A stretch of 64,000 bases of DNA from CAWBOV01 sp963790525 (GCA_963790525.1 CAWBOV010000002.1:248001-312000); one strand, 5' to 3'. Positions 20,859-29,909 are shown, counted from the stretch's first letter. Notes: generated by a model not told the origin, from the sequence alone. A program made the numbers and translations.

Positions 20859-21997
20859 CTGCCTACCTCCGTCGGCAGCTCGGCGTCCACCGTCCACCCG
20901 CCCTCGGGCGCCGGCCCGGCCCGCAGCGTGCCGCCTAGCAGCTGCACGCGCTCGGTCATTCCCATCAGCCCGAAGCCGTGGCTCGCCGACCGCGCCGGGT
21001 CGATCCGACCGTCGTCGGTCACGCGTAGCCGCAGCCGTCCTGCACCCTCGACGACCCGGATCTCCACACGCGAGGGGTTGCGGGCGTGCCGCAGGGCGTT
21101 GGTCAGCGCCTCTTGCGCCAGCCGGTAGACCGCCGCGTCGACCTGGAGCGGAAGCTGGTCCAGGTCATCCGGCAGCTCCACGTCGACGACCGGGACCGAG
21201 TCGCGGCGGGCGAGGGACAGCAGGTCGGCAACGCCGGGCTGGGGGGCGTACTCCGCTGGCGCTCCGTCGCGCAGTACCTGGACCATCGCCCGCATCTCCG
21301 CGAGCGTCCGCGATGCTTCCCCTTCGATGGCTGCCAGCGCCTCGAGCCCGGCCTCGGGTCGCTGCCCGGCCATCGCCCGGCCCGCCTGCGCCTGCACAGC
21401 GATCGCCGAGACGTGGTGGGCGACTATGTCGTGCAGCTCGCGCGCGAGGGCGACCCGCTCCTGGCTGCGGATCTGGTCCAACGCCCGGCGACGGCTCTCG
21501 GCGCGGTAGCGGAACGCCGCTCCGCCCGCCGCCGCAGCCACCAGAACGCCGAACCCACCGAAGAGCTCGGCCGGCCCGGAGTAGTCGGTCGCAATGCTGA
21601 TCACCGCAGCGATCAGCACCACCGCCAGCCCGATCACGATCTCGCGCCCTGAGCCCCAGCGAACCAGCGCGTAGGCGAGCACCAGGATGTAGGTCATCGT
21701 GTTGAGGCCCACACCCGGGATCCCGGCCAGCTGACTCGCCAGTCCCAACGCCATGCCAGTGCCGAAGCCCACCACGACGCAGACCAACGGGTGGGTACGC
21801 CGCCACAGCAGCACCGGCGCAAGCCCGACCGCCACGATCGTCACGAACGGCCGCCAGGCGACGTCGTCCCGGAGGACTCCCTCGAGCAGCGCCGTCACCA
21901 TCAACGCCCCGACCAGCACCCAGTCGCGCGACACCCGTTCGGGAACGGCGGCTGCTCGGGGCTCGGCCCACAGCGAGCGCAGGGCGTTGGTGATCAC
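20855..21997 (-). CDS. NarL-type sensor histidine kinase (HisKA_3)
   Basis: About five N-terminal helices (residues 25-160) lead to the dimerisation helix with RVALARELHDIVAHHVSAIAVQ, phosphoacceptor His189 and the HDIVAHH signature of actinobacterial HisKA_3 kinases. The ATPase half has an N box EALTNALRHA and HGFGLMGMTERVQLLGG. There is no extracytoplasmic sensor domain, so it probably senses a membrane signal such as drug or envelope stress, as usual for kinases beside ABC-2 exporters. It is divergent from the ABC ATPase at 22128. Confidence 0.93.
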   Translation of the reverse strand: MITNALRSLWAEPRAAAVPERVSRDWVLVGALMVTALLEGVLRDDVAWRPFVTIVAVGLAPVLLWRRTHPLVCVVVGFGTGMALGLASQLAGIPGVGLNTMTYILVLAYALVRWGSGREIVIGLAVVLIAAVISIATDYSGPAELFGGFGVLVAAAAGGAAFRYRAESRRRALDQIRSQERVALARELHDIVAHHVSAIAVQAQAGRAMAGQRPEAGLEALAAIEGEASRTLAEMRAMVQVLRDGAPAEYAPQPGVADLLSLARRDSVPVVDVELPDDLDQLPLQVDAAVYRLAQEALTNALRHARNPSRVEIRVVEGAGRLRLRVTDDGRIDPARSASHGFGLMGMTERVQLLGGTLRAGPAPEGGWTVDAELPTEVGR

Positions 21998-22127
21998 ACA
22001 CCCAGCCTAGGGACCGCCAAGGCGCCGGGGACCGGCCGAAAGAACGAGACCCGCTCCTCCCTACGGCCGAGGAGGGTCCGGCCTCGACGCCGATGTGCGC
22101 ACGCTGCGACGCGGCGAGGGTTCTCGC

Positions 22128-23028
22128 ATGATCACTGTCGAGTCACTGACCCGGAGGTACGCCGGCTTCACCGCCGTCGACAACGTCTCCTTCACCGCCC
22201 AGTCCGGTCGCGTCACCGGCTTCCTCGGCCCGAACGGCGCCGGCAAGTCCACCACGATGCGCGTGATGGTCGGCTTGACCGCCCCGACGTCCGGCACCGC
22301 GACCATCAACGGAGAACGGTTCGCCGACCTCCCCAACCCCGGCCTCGAGGTGGGCGTCCTTCTCGACGCCTCCGCCCAGCACGCCGGCCGCACCGGACGC
22401 GAGATCCTCACGATCGCCGCCGACACCATCGGCCTGCCCCGCCGCCGCGTTGACGAGATGCTCGAGCTGGTGAGTCTGACACCCACCGAGGCCAAGCGCC
22501 GGGTGCGCAACTACTCGCCTCGGGATGCGCCAGCGGCTCGGTGTCGCCACCGCACTCCTCGGAGATCCCAAGGTGCTGATCCTCGACGAGCCGGCCAACG
22601 GGCTCGACCCTGCCGGGATCCGGTGGATGCGCGATCTGCTGACGGGCTTCGCCAGTCAGGGCGGCACGGTGCTGCTGTCCTCGCACCTGCTCCACGAGGT
22701 CGAGGTCATCGCCGATGACCTGGTCGTGATCGGCAACGGGAAGATCGTCGCGTCCGGCAGCAAGGAAGAGCTGCTGGCGGCAGCGGGGACGCTGGTCCGG
22801 TCGACGTCACCGCGCGACCTCGCTGACGCGCTCGAGCGGGCCGGGATCCCTTGCACGCTCGCCGGGGACGGCTCGGTCCGCACCGATGCCGACCCCACTC
22901 GGGTGGGGGCCGTGGCCCTGACCGCCGGCATCGCCCTCACCGAGCTTCGGTCCGCCGAGGGCGCCGGGCTCGAAGACATGTTTCTGTCGCTCACTGCCGA
23001 CACCCAACGCGAAGGAGTTGCGGCATGA
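22128..23028 (+). CDS. ABC transporter ATP-binding protein, one frameshift
   Basis: An ATG at 22128 begins MITVESLTRRYAGFTAVDNVSF. Walker A is GPNGAGKST (34-42). Near 22515 an extra base breaks the frame exactly in the signature region: NYS then LGMRQRLG continues in the other frame, followed by Walker B KVLILDEPANGLDP and the H loop LLSSHLLHEVE. Read across it is about 299 residues, with a C-terminal extension typical of the drug/lantibiotic exporters. Its TGA overlaps the permease ATG (ATGA). It powers export by the permease at 23025 and is probably controlled by the divergent two-component system. Confidence 0.88.
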
Positions 23029-23837
23029 CCGCCACGACCATCTCTCCCGACACCATCGAGGCCGTGCCGGCCCGACGGACCGCCCGCCCCATCCCCACCA
23101 CCCGACTCGTCAAGGTCGAGCTGCGCAAGATGTTCAACACCCGCTCGGGATTCTGGATGCTCATCAGCATCGGCGTCCTGTCGCCCATCTCGGCCGGGTC
23201 GCTCCTCGTCCTCGGCCTCGACAGCGACGTCACCTACCAGAACTTCGTCAGGGCGAGCGGGTTCCCGATGTCGGTGATCCTGCCGATCATCGCGATCCTG
23301 GCCGTCACAGGTGAGTGGAGCCAGCGAAGTGGGCTCACCACGTTCACGCTGGTGCCGAGCCGCGGCCGCGTGATCGGCGCCAAGGCGATCGCGACCCTCC
23401 TGGTGGGCCTCGGCGCCGTCTCCGTCGCCTTCGCGGTCGGCGCCCTCGGCAACGTGGCCGGGTCCGCGCTCGCAGGCGTCGACACCGCGTGGGACATTTC
23501 GTTGTCCATGGCACTCCAGATGGTGCTCTACAACCTGGTTGGCATGGCCTTCGGCTTCGCCCTCGGTGTCATGCTGCGCAACTCCGCGGCCGCGATCGTG
23601 GGCTATTTCGTCGCTTCACTGGTCATGCCGGGCATCCTCGCGCTCCTGGCTCAAGTGCGTTCGCGGTTCGAGGACCTGAGGCCGTGGATCGACTGGCACT
23701 ACACGCAGGTGGCGCTCCTCGACGGCGCGACGAACACCGGTAAGGAGTGGGCGATGCTCGGCTCGACCACGGTGATCTGGATCGTCATTCCCATCGTTGT
23801 CGGGTTGCTGTCCCTGCGCCGCTCCGAGGTCAAGTAG
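23025..23837 (+). CDS. ABC-2 type permease subunit
   Basis: The ATG overlaps the ATPase stop. The 270-residue protein opens with a cytoplasmic arm ending TTRLVKVELRKMFNTRSGFWML, the typical coupling segment of ABC-2 permeases, then six hydrophobic stretches (for instance MSVILPIIAILAV, AIATLLVGLGAVSVAFAVGAL, IVGYFVASLVMPGILALL, STTVIWIVIPIVVGLLSL). The soluble EWSQRSGLTTFTLVPSR loop is characteristic. It forms one exporter with the ATPase; the substrate is unknown. Confidence 0.92.
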   Translation: MTATTISPDTIEAVPARRTARPIPTTRLVKVELRKMFNTRSGFWMLISIGVLSPISAGSLLVLGLDSDVTYQNFVRASGFPMSVILPIIAILAVTGEWSQRSGLTTFTLVPSRGRVIGAKAIATLLVGLGAVSVAFAVGALGNVAGSALAGVDTAWDISLSMALQMVLYNLVGMAFGFALGVMLRNSAAAIVGYFVASLVMPGILALLAQVRSRFEDLRPWIDWHYTQVALLDGATNTGKEWAMLGSTTVIWIVIPIVVGLLSLRRSEVK

Positions 23838-24000
23838 TCACAGACGCGGGCGGCGTTATCCGGAACTCATCTCTGCGTTCCGGGTGCCGCCGTCCACGAT
23901 GTGCGGGCGTTCATGCCTGCCTGTAGGAAGTGCACATGTCGAGTTCGACAGTCAGTCCCTCCCGCTACCTACCCGGACTTCCTTGGAGCCGATCGCGATC

Positions 24001-24171
24001 ATGAACCTTGCACCCCGCCAGGCCGTCATGCACGGCGCGGCGTTCCTGCTTATGGTTGTGGGATTAGTCATCGCCCGCAGCGGCCACCAAGCTATCGGAG
24101 CGAGCATCGGTTCAGCAGGTTTGATCCTGGCCGTTGTCATGGTGTTCAAAACCCTGACCTACAAGCCATAA
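24001..24171 (+). CDS. Small membrane protein, 56 residues
   Basis: ATG at 24001 with GGAG 12 bases upstream. Two hydrophobic segments (about 10-26 and 34-50) separated by ARSGHQAIG, and a short basic tail. Composition and third-base G+C look coding. No family recognised. Confidence 0.5.
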   Translation: MNLAPRQAVMHGAAFLLMVVGLVIARSGHQAIGASIGSAGLILAVVMVFKTLTYKP

Positions 24172-24228
24172 AAATCCGCTCACGCCGCTCTCCGCGTCGA
24201 CTCACCGAGCTCTGCGCGCACTCTGCCG

Positions 24229-24717
24229 ATGAGCGGAAGATTTCGTGCCGCGCCGGTTCTACCCGAGCGCTCACCCGCACGTCAGTCCGAATTGACAGTA
24301 GATGAACTAAGTGCGCTTATCATCGCAAGAATGGCTGCCTCCCGATCAGAGATGAAGATGCGTGCGACGTGGGTACCTCGCGTGGGCACTCAAGCAACCC
24401 AGGTGCTCGTCTCGCGTGGCCGCCTGGACCGCATCCTGATCGCGGCGGTGACGGTGTGGTCGGTCGCGATGGCTGTGTGCGAGACCATCGGCACGTTCGA
24501 AGTTTTGCTCGTAGGGTGGCTGCTCTTGATAGCCTTCGGCGTCCCGTACGTCATGAGTGTGCGGATGACGTTCGAGGCGCGCCGCCTAGCTGCCTCGCAC
24601 CTCGGAGTATCCAGCGCTGAATCGCAGTTCATGCCGACCTATGCACCTGCCAAGTTCGACCGATGGATTGCTCGGCGGGGTTCAGCTGGTCGGGCACGTA
24701 GCTGGAAGCGACCCTGA
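24229..24717 (+). CDS. Membrane protein, paralogue of the one at 31902
   Basis: Up to 162 residues from ATG 24229; ATG 24331 is an alternative start. The core is SVAMAVCETIGTFEVLLVGWLL followed by FGVPYVMSVRMTFEARR. The protein at 31902-32186 has VCTTIGSFRILLVMWLL and TVRMSFEAR in the same order, so the two are related. One long or two short helices lie at about residues 70-115, with a soluble basic C-terminus (WIARRGSAGRARSWK). Function unknown. Confidence 0.6.
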   Translation: MSGRFRAAPVLPERSPARQSELTVDELSALIIARMAASRSEMKMRATWVPRVGTQATQVLVSRGRLDRILIAAVTVWSVAMAVCETIGTFEVLLVGWLLLIAFGVPYVMSVRMTFEARRLAASHLGVSSAESQFMPTYAPAKFDRWIARRGSAGRARSWKRP

Positions 24718-24782
24718 GCAGGTGCGTATGGGATCAGGGCTCCAAACGTATCGGTGAGGTCACCCCGGCATAGCCTGGGCGT

Positions 24783-24923
24783 ATGGCTGCCTTGGACATT
24801 TCGAACATGGGCTCGGGCCGGCTCGTCGTCTGGCTTGAACCACTCGGGGAGGATCGGTCGCTCGCTGTCAAGACCAAGTCAGGCGCGCAAGGAGATCTCC
24901 TACCCGCGCAGAGGCTGGGATAA
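24783..24923 (+). CDS. Very small WLEP-motif protein, possibly truncated
   Basis: ATG to TAA encode 46 residues: MAALDISNMGSG, then LVVWLEPLGEDRSL and a basic tail. The I-x-N-x-G-(x)n-VWLEPxGED pattern is one I associate with small orphan actinobacterial proteins that are normally longer, so this may be a shortened copy. No hydrophobic segment. Confidence 0.45.
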   Translation: MAALDISNMGSGRLVVWLEPLGEDRSLAVKTKSGAQGDLLPAQRLG

Positions 24924-25031
24924 AGGCAGTCGATGCCTCGCTGAGGACGAAAGGCCCAACCCGCGGCTCGGGCAGGGCAGGCGGTTGTCAAGCCGAGCGA
25001 GAACTGTGGACACATGCTTCCGGAGGGCAGC

Positions 25032-25538
25032 ATGAGCGACGTGGCAGGCGTGGCAGGGCAGACTGGCGGCGTGCCCGAACCAGAGGATGCAACCGCCGCT
25101 CACAGCGAGCTGAGGATTTCCAATGCTGAGCTGATCTCCCGGGCCGCCGAAGTTCTTAACCCGCAAATGCTTGCCGAGGGATTTTGGGTGGCCGATGTGG
25201 GCGCGGCTGTGGAGGCGGAAGACGGACAGGTCTTCACAGGTGCCTGTGTAGGCGGCTACCTGGCGATCTGTGCTGAGATGGGCGCACTGAGCCAGCTCGT
25301 CGCTGCCACGACGCCGACGATCACCCGGCTGGTCGCCGTGTGGCGCGATCCCGCCGACGCCGTCTTACACGTCATTCCGCCGTGCGGTCGTTGTCGCGAG
25401 TTCATCAGGACGATGTCGCAGCAGAACCTCGAGGCGACCGTCATCCTCGGGCCCGACCACACGACAACCCTGCGCGACCTGCTTCCGTACGCGGGCTGGC
25501 ACGCCGAGCAAGTCGACACGCGGGGACCGGCGCACTGA
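25032..25538 (+). CDS. Cytidine deaminase-like zinc protein
   Basis: From the ATG at 25032 (an in-frame ATG at 25014 is also possible) the 168-residue protein has the two zinc motifs of the cytidine deaminase family: ICAEMGALS with Cys80-Ala-Glu82, and PPCGRCREF with Cys118 and Cys121. This is the C-A-E type of tetrameric cytidine deaminases and blasticidin-S deaminases, not H-A-E. The N-terminal about 45 residues are extra. It should deaminate a cytidine-like compound; a standalone location among orphan genes makes a nucleoside-antibiotic resistance role possible but unproved. Confidence 0.8.
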   Translation: MSDVAGVAGQTGGVPEPEDATAAHSELRISNAELISRAAEVLNPQMLAEGFWVADVGAAVEAEDGQVFTGACVGGYLAICAEMGALSQLVAATTPTITRLVAVWRDPADAVLHVIPPCGRCREFIRTMSQQNLEATVILGPDHTTTLRDLLPYAGWHAEQVDTRGPAH

Positions 25539-25591
25539 GCGCGATCGCACGCCAAGAGCGCCTTGCTCCCGCATCGATGCTTCGGCTGCCC

Positions 25592-25807
25592 TCAACTGAC
25601 AGCGTCCGACCATGCCGCGTTGGTGAGCTCAACGAGTGCGAGGGCGCCCGCTGCGAGGTCCGAATCGCAGCCGTAACCTTCCGCGCAGAAGAGCCGGAGC
25701 AGCTCGTCGACACCGGAAATCACTGCTTCAACGCGGTCGGTGCCTCGAAGGCCGACTGACAACCCTTCCGATGTGCGGTACAGCGAACGAGACAGCGGAG
25801 CGATCAC
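25592..25807 (-). CDS. Small hypothetical protein, 71 residues
   Basis: GTG start, 71 residues with balanced composition: RTSEGLSVGLRGTDRVEAVI and LLRLFCAEGYGCDSDLAAGA. Third codon positions are largely G or C, better than the competing frames over 25539-25923, which otherwise hold nothing. No motif recognised; it might be spurious. Confidence 0.4.
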   Translation of the reverse strand: MIAPLSRSLYRTSEGLSVGLRGTDRVEAVISGVDELLRLFCAEGYGCDSDLAAGALALVELTNAAWSDAVS

Positions 25808-25923
25808 GACATTCGATCACTCGATCGGCTCTGCCGCCGCCCGAGCGTGGAACTGCGCTACACGGGACACCGATCTCAGGTTGGCTTAGGTATTAGGCGC
25901 CTGAAGTCTCGTAGGGTGTCGCC

Positions 25924-26358
25924 ATGGCCAAGGTAAGTCGGAGGAACTCCCTGGCGCGCGGACGTGCCTGGCCGGTCACGACCCTTGACGTCAGAGCAGG
26001 GCTCGTCGACCTGTTCGACGCTGTCAGCCTGATCTGGCACGACACCGAAAAGCCGCTCGACGACGTGATCTGGGTCAATTGGTCCTCTGAATCCTCGCGG
26101 CACCCCCAAAGCTTTGCCGCTGACGAGAACTCAGTGACCGTGTGGATATGTGCCACCCGCTCGGATGTCGCAAACGTCGTCGGTGACACCCTCCGCTCGC
26201 GAGTGTTCCCGGAGCTTGCCGAGTGGGTCCGGGCGGCTTTCGAGGCGGACGAATCGTGGCAGGCGTTGGATCACTCTAAGACGTGGTCAGGCCTCGAAGG
26301 CGAGACGACCACGAGAACGCACGACCAATCGCCAAAGCGGTTGAAGCGCTCGGTGTAA
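25924..26358 (+). CDS. Hypothetical soluble protein
   Basis: The 144-residue protein starts with a basic tail (MAKVSRRNSLARGRAW) and then shows an acidic, tryptophan-rich body: LVDLFDAVSLIWHDTEKPLDD, WVNWSSESS, FPELAEWVRAAFEADESWQAL. No signal peptide or helix. Codon usage is coding-like. I do not recognise the family. Confidence 0.6.
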   Translation: MAKVSRRNSLARGRAWPVTTLDVRAGLVDLFDAVSLIWHDTEKPLDDVIWVNWSSESSRHPQSFAADENSVTVWICATRSDVANVVGDTLRSRVFPELAEWVRAAFEADESWQALDHSKTWSGLEGETTTRTHDQSPKRLKRSV

Positions 26359-26610
26359 TCGACAAAGGTCGATCGGATCTGCCCTTGGGGCGCTTACCAA
26401 CAGTATGGACGCGTCGTGGCCCTCGGGGTTTTCATGGACAGGGTATCTGCGGTCGAGAAACCGCCTTGCAGTGGTGACAGCGCTCAGTCGGCCTTTCTGA
26501 GCTGTGTACTCGCGGTCACCGCAATCGTCGGCGCTATTCGCTGCCATGCCGCGGGCGATCACGAGCCAAGGAGTTGACGCCTGGCCGCTGTACGCATCCG
26601 GTACCTGCGG

Positions 26611-26943
26611 TCATCGGCCCCCGCCCAGGACACCGCGTCGTAGGAGCGCGAGACGGTCGGCTGGGATCTGGCCGGGCAGGTATTGGTAGCCACTGCCGTT
26701 GTCCAGCAGTTGGTCGGTATCGATGCCGTCCACGCGCCACACATCGACGAGACCACCGGTGTTGTTCATCTGTACGAAGTAGTCCGCATCTCGTTCGTCG
26801 AAGGAAAGGAACACGCCGTCGGCCTCTGGCCGTGTGCTTCCTGCGATGCCGGGAGCCGCGCCCATGCGGGATGAGTCCAGTCCGTGCTCCAGGATGGAGA
26901 GGCGATTTGCAACCGAGCTGACATGAAACGCGGTGGACACCAC
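26611..26943 (-). CDS. Small protein with ADP-ribosyltransferase-like H...HGL signature
   Basis: The conserved part begins with AFHVSSVANRLSILEHGLD, continues GIAGSTRPEADGVFLSFDERDADYFVQ and ends GYQYLPGQIPADRLALLRR. H-x-x-x-x-N-x-x-S-I-x-x-HGL is the opening of several ADP-ribosyltransferase-fold groups (DarT, Tpt1, RES types), where the His binds NAD or product. I take GTG at 26943 or 26940 as start; longer starts up to 27180 overlap the divergent lipoprotein gene. The sequence fits a family of about 110 residues. Activity is not proven; no antitoxin-like gene is evident. Confidence 0.55.
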   Translation of the reverse strand: MVSTAFHVSSVANRLSILEHGLDSSRMGAAPGIAGSTRPEADGVFLSFDERDADYFVQMNNTGGLVDVWRVDGIDTDQLLDNGSGYQYLPGQIPADRLALLRRGVLGGGR

Positions 26944-27087
26944 TCCAGGATAGGCGTTCCCCACCGGCCCCGATCCAGGAGCATCCACTGACGCCGCGAT
27001 CCCCGCTTGTGCCGGTGGGGACGCGTGGAGAGGCAAGGTCCTATGGCCGCCGTTGCCGGCCGGGTTGGGCCGGCGCATTCTGTGAGT

Positions 27088-27651
27088 GTGCGAAAGGTCT
27101 GGTCGGCGAGAGGTTTCGCCATCGTTGGCTTCGCTGTGCTTCTGTATGCGGGATGCGGGAGCGGCGCGCGTGGGCACCAAGCAGCGGTTGCGGTGGTCGC
27201 TGCGCGCAGTAGTTCAACCGGTATCGAGGTCAGCCTCGTCCTCAACGGGAACCGGTACCCCGCCGACGGAGCAGCGATCGTCGGCTATCTCGACATCGTC
27301 AATCGCACCGGAAAGCCCATCGCACTCGACGATGCGTGCAACGGCTGGGTCAACGTCGGCCTCACCAACGCTGACGTGGCCTTCCGCCCGCTCACCGGCG
27401 CGGTAGGTTGCGCCCGACCGAAGCTACTCAGTCCCGGCACTTCACGTACCCGAATACAGATCCTCACAACGCTGACGTCCTGCTCCGGAGACCCGAGCAA
27501 CCACTCCGGATTACCCAACTGCGTCGGCAGGACACACGAGCAACTACCGCCACTGGCGGCCGGTCACTACCGCACACAAGTCATCTTCGGGCGCTCCCGA
27601 CCCGGCCTGCCAGTCCCCGCACCGGTGAACATCACTCTCACCAAGCCGTGA
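27088..27651 (+). CDS. Lipoprotein with C-rich beta-sandwich-like domain
   Basis: From the GTG at 27088 the protein has a basic start (VRKVWSARG), a hydrophobic core and a lipobox LLYAGC, so it should be lipidated and displayed outside. The mature part has four well-spaced cysteines (DDACNGW, VGCARP, TSCSGDP, NCVGR) and strand-rich text such as GYLDIVNRTGKPIAL and GHYRTQVIFGRS. The organisation is that of small actinobacterial exoproteins with an immunoglobulin-like fold. Function unknown. Confidence 0.72.
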   Translation: MRKVWSARGFAIVGFAVLLYAGCGSGARGHQAAVAVVAARSSSTGIEVSLVLNGNRYPADGAAIVGYLDIVNRTGKPIALDDACNGWVNVGLTNADVAFRPLTGAVGCARPKLLSPGTSRTRIQILTTLTSCSGDPSNHSGLPNCVGRTHEQLPPLAAGHYRTQVIFGRSRPGLPVPAPVNITLTKP

Positions 27652-27808
27652 CCGAACGATCCCACGCAATCCGCACGCCGACAGAGCAGCGAACCAACCT
27701 TCAATCCTGAGCCTCCAGATGTGCCGTGCGGCGCTGCCGGGTCGACAGCGATGTGCTCGGCCGTCGCAGGGCGCGGTCAAACGGACGAGTGAAGTTAAGC
27801 CTCCGGAC

Positions 27809-28018
27809 CTAGTCGTACGGATGCAGCTTGCCTCGTCCGGTTCTTTGGTCATAAGCCTCGTCCTCGGCGGCGCTCTGGGCCTTCCTACGGAGGCCATTCC
27901 GTGCGAGCAAGACCTGAGCCGACGCCAGTACGACGAAGCCCAAAACCAGAAGGCCACCGACCAGTACCCTCACCGGCTGGGCCGCGCTAGCGTGTCCATC
28001 GGACTCCCCTGACGTCAT
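27809..28018 (-). CDS. Single-pass small membrane protein
   Basis: 69 residues from ATG: a polar N-terminus (TSGESDGHASAAQPVR), one helix VLVGGLLVLGFVVLASAQVL and a basic, then acidic tail (RKAQSAAEDEAYDQR). The arrangement is typical of real small membrane proteins. Not recognised. Confidence 0.5.
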   Translation of the reverse strand: MTSGESDGHASAAQPVRVLVGGLLVLGFVVLASAQVLLARNGLRRKAQSAAEDEAYDQRTGRGKLHPYD

Positions 28019-28184
28019 TGGTTAACGGGAGCATAGACCGCGGAATCTGGCCGGCCGCGGGTAAGTTGAGGGACCAACGCACCCTGCGCGCCGGTACAAA
28101 ACCGGCCACTCATGCCGCATAGTGCGCAGACCAGCCGTGTGAGATCGTGAGCCGGCTCGGAGCGCGTGGTGAGGGGAGAAACAG

Positions 28185-28622
28185 ATGCCTCGGAACCGGC
28201 TGGGGCTCGTGGTCGGCACTGCTGCCCTTGCATGCGCGGCACTTAGTGGATGTTCCGACAACCCCGGTATATCAACGGCAGTAGCCACGTACACCGCCGG
28301 CCTCCCGGCAGGCGCAACCATCCCGGCGGCTCCATCCGGGCCCCGAGAAGGCTCATTCGCAACCTGGGCCGGCGCGGGTCAGATCTACATCGTCACGTTT
28401 GACAGCATCGGCTGTCCGGCGCTGCCGACGTCGGTAAAGGCTCACGGAGCCCACCAATTGATCATTACTACTCACGAACACCTGCCCCATGGAGCCAGCT
28501 CATGCGACGACGCGCTCGCTGCAACGACCAGCACGGTCACCCTGCCGAAGAACATTGACACCACCACCACGCTCGACGTGGACATCGACGGAGCCGTAAC
28601 GGCCTTGCGTCCGCGCAAGTAG
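28185..28622 (+). CDS. Small lipoprotein
   Basis: MPRNRLGLVVGTAALACAALSGC is a clean lipoprotein signal (lipobox LSGC). The mature part is about 120 residues with GQIYIVTFDSIGCPALPTSV and SSCDDAL, giving two cysteines that may bridge, and an N-terminal linker rich in Ala, Thr and Pro. RBS AGGGGAG at 28171. Function unknown. Confidence 0.72.
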   Translation: MPRNRLGLVVGTAALACAALSGCSDNPGISTAVATYTAGLPAGATIPAAPSGPREGSFATWAGAGQIYIVTFDSIGCPALPTSVKAHGAHQLIITTHEHLPHGASSCDDALAATTSTVTLPKNIDTTTTLDVDIDGAVTALRPRK

Positions 28623-28722
28623 GGGGAGGAGCACGACCTCATCTGCCGCCTAGCGTGAGACACGCACGCATGCGCCGCACAGCTAGCGTGCGCCCATTAC
28701 CGCTGCGCGGACACGGTCACAT

Positions 28723-28992
28723 CTACGCCCACATGATCTCGCCGTTGCCATTTCGCACCTGCGTCAATCGGGTGTAGCGGCCGTCCCACACCGCCATCCC
28801 ACCCACGTAGCAATCGATCTGAACGTCGCATTCACGGCCCGCTTCCAACGAATACTCCGCCAGAAATACCTCGTTCTGATCGAGGTGGTGCTCGCTTGCG
28901 TACGGCTCGAATCTCACGATGCAGCCACCGGCTTCGTCATACGTGAGGCGCAAGATCAACGTGGTTCGAGCCTCGGGCGCGGTCACAGTCAC
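28723..28992 (-). CDS. Hypothetical soluble protein, 89 residues
   Basis: Reads MTVTAPEARTTLILRLTYDE, then CIVRFEPYASEHHLDQNEVFLAEYS, AGRECDVQIDCYVGGMAVWDGRY. Mostly beta-strand-like with an acidic pI. No signal peptide. It is divergent from the lipoprotein at 29131, and a direct repeat lies in the gap. Confidence 0.5.
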   Translation of the reverse strand: MTVTAPEARTTLILRLTYDEAGGCIVRFEPYASEHHLDQNEVFLAEYSLEAGRECDVQIDCYVGGMAVWDGRYTRLTQVRNGNGEIMWA

Positions 28993-29005
28993 CCTCTCAC
29001 CATTT

Positions 29006-29065
29006 CACGGACGCGAGCTAGCGGCGTCCGGCATCAGCATCCGCGCACGGACGCGAACTAGCGGC
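29006..29065. repeat. Two 20-bp direct repeats 40 bp apart in a divergent promoter region
   Basis: CACGGACGCGAGCTAGCGGC (29006-29025) recurs as CACGGACGCGAACTAGCGGC (29046-29065), with one mismatch. The 40-bp period is close to four helical turns, placing both copies on the same face between the minus gene at 28992 and the lipoprotein start at 29131. Confidence 0.6.
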
Positions 29066-29130
29066 CTTGCCGACGGGCGCGCAACGATCCGATCTGACGA
29101 AACGTCACCTAGTCGTACGGGGGCGGGAGG

Positions 29131-29793
29131 ATGGCGATGTCTGCGATGGTGGGCCGGCCGGTCTCGGCATGGATCATGGTGTGCGCCCTCATCGCGGTGG
29201 CGGGGTGTACCGCAGACAGAACGAATCGCCCGGTCAAGGCGCGGGCTGACGTTGAAACCCGGTCGCCGGTAGCTGCCGCTCCATCGCGCTCACCGTTGAC
29301 TGCGAGCGATTGCTCCGACGACGCCCTGGCACTCGCGTACTACTCAGGCGCGGCGGCCACAGGAAATGACTTCGGAACGCTCGTTCTGGCGAACACGCAA
29401 GCAGAACCCTGCACGCTCGTCGGTCCGCTTCGCATCGTGGGAGTGGATGCGCGCGGAGTCGCCGACACGAACGCGGTCACCGTCGAGGTCGCTGGTCATC
29501 TGATCCTGACAGCGCACGGCGAGTTCCCACCTGTGCGAAGTGGCTTCCCGTCCGGCCTTAACGACGCGGGCATAGTCCTCGTCGCGGAGTACCGCGACGA
29601 CTCGACCAGCGCGAACGGTATGTGCACGGAGCATCAGGTCATACCAGTCGCGTGGCGACTCACCCTCCCGAACGGCAGTCATCGCACCGTGGCGAACAAG
29701 GGCCGGTATCCGTCATCCCCAAGATTCGGCAGCCTGATCACCTGCCGAGGGCGAGTCGGGGCGATGACGCTCGTCTCCCGCGCATTTCCGTAG
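29131..29793 (+). CDS. Lipoprotein with DUF4232-like domain
   Basis: Signal MVCALIAVAGC gives a lipobox VAGC. After a linker, the mature domain shows SDCSDDALALAYYSGAAATGN, DFGTLVLANTQAEPCTLVGP and LRIVGVDARG, the C...GAATG...L.N....C.L.G pattern of DUF4232 exoproteins. Further cysteines (MCTEHQVIP, ITCRGR) may pair. About 220 residues. Location outside the membrane is clear; the ligand or role is not. Confidence 0.75.
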   Translation: MAMSAMVGRPVSAWIMVCALIAVAGCTADRTNRPVKARADVETRSPVAAAPSRSPLTASDCSDDALALAYYSGAAATGNDFGTLVLANTQAEPCTLVGPLRIVGVDARGVADTNAVTVEVAGHLILTAHGEFPPVRSGFPSGLNDAGIVLVAEYRDDSTSANGMCTEHQVIPVAWRLTLPNGSHRTVANKGRYPSSPRFGSLITCRGRVGAMTLVSRAFP

Positions 29794-29909
29794 CGCACAA
29801 CGCCACCACCGACACGCCTCGGGCCTCACATGCGCATGAAGGTGGTGGGTGAGCACTTCCAGAAGAGTGTCACGTCCGGTCGTGCCAGCCGTGCGACCTC
29901 GGTGTCCGC

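Noticed and set aside
27807..29120. Identical 14-base ACCTAGTCGTACGG at 27807 and 29107
   Set aside because: Some exact 14-mers are expected by chance in 64 kb, and the two copies have unlike contexts (end of a coding frame and a leader).
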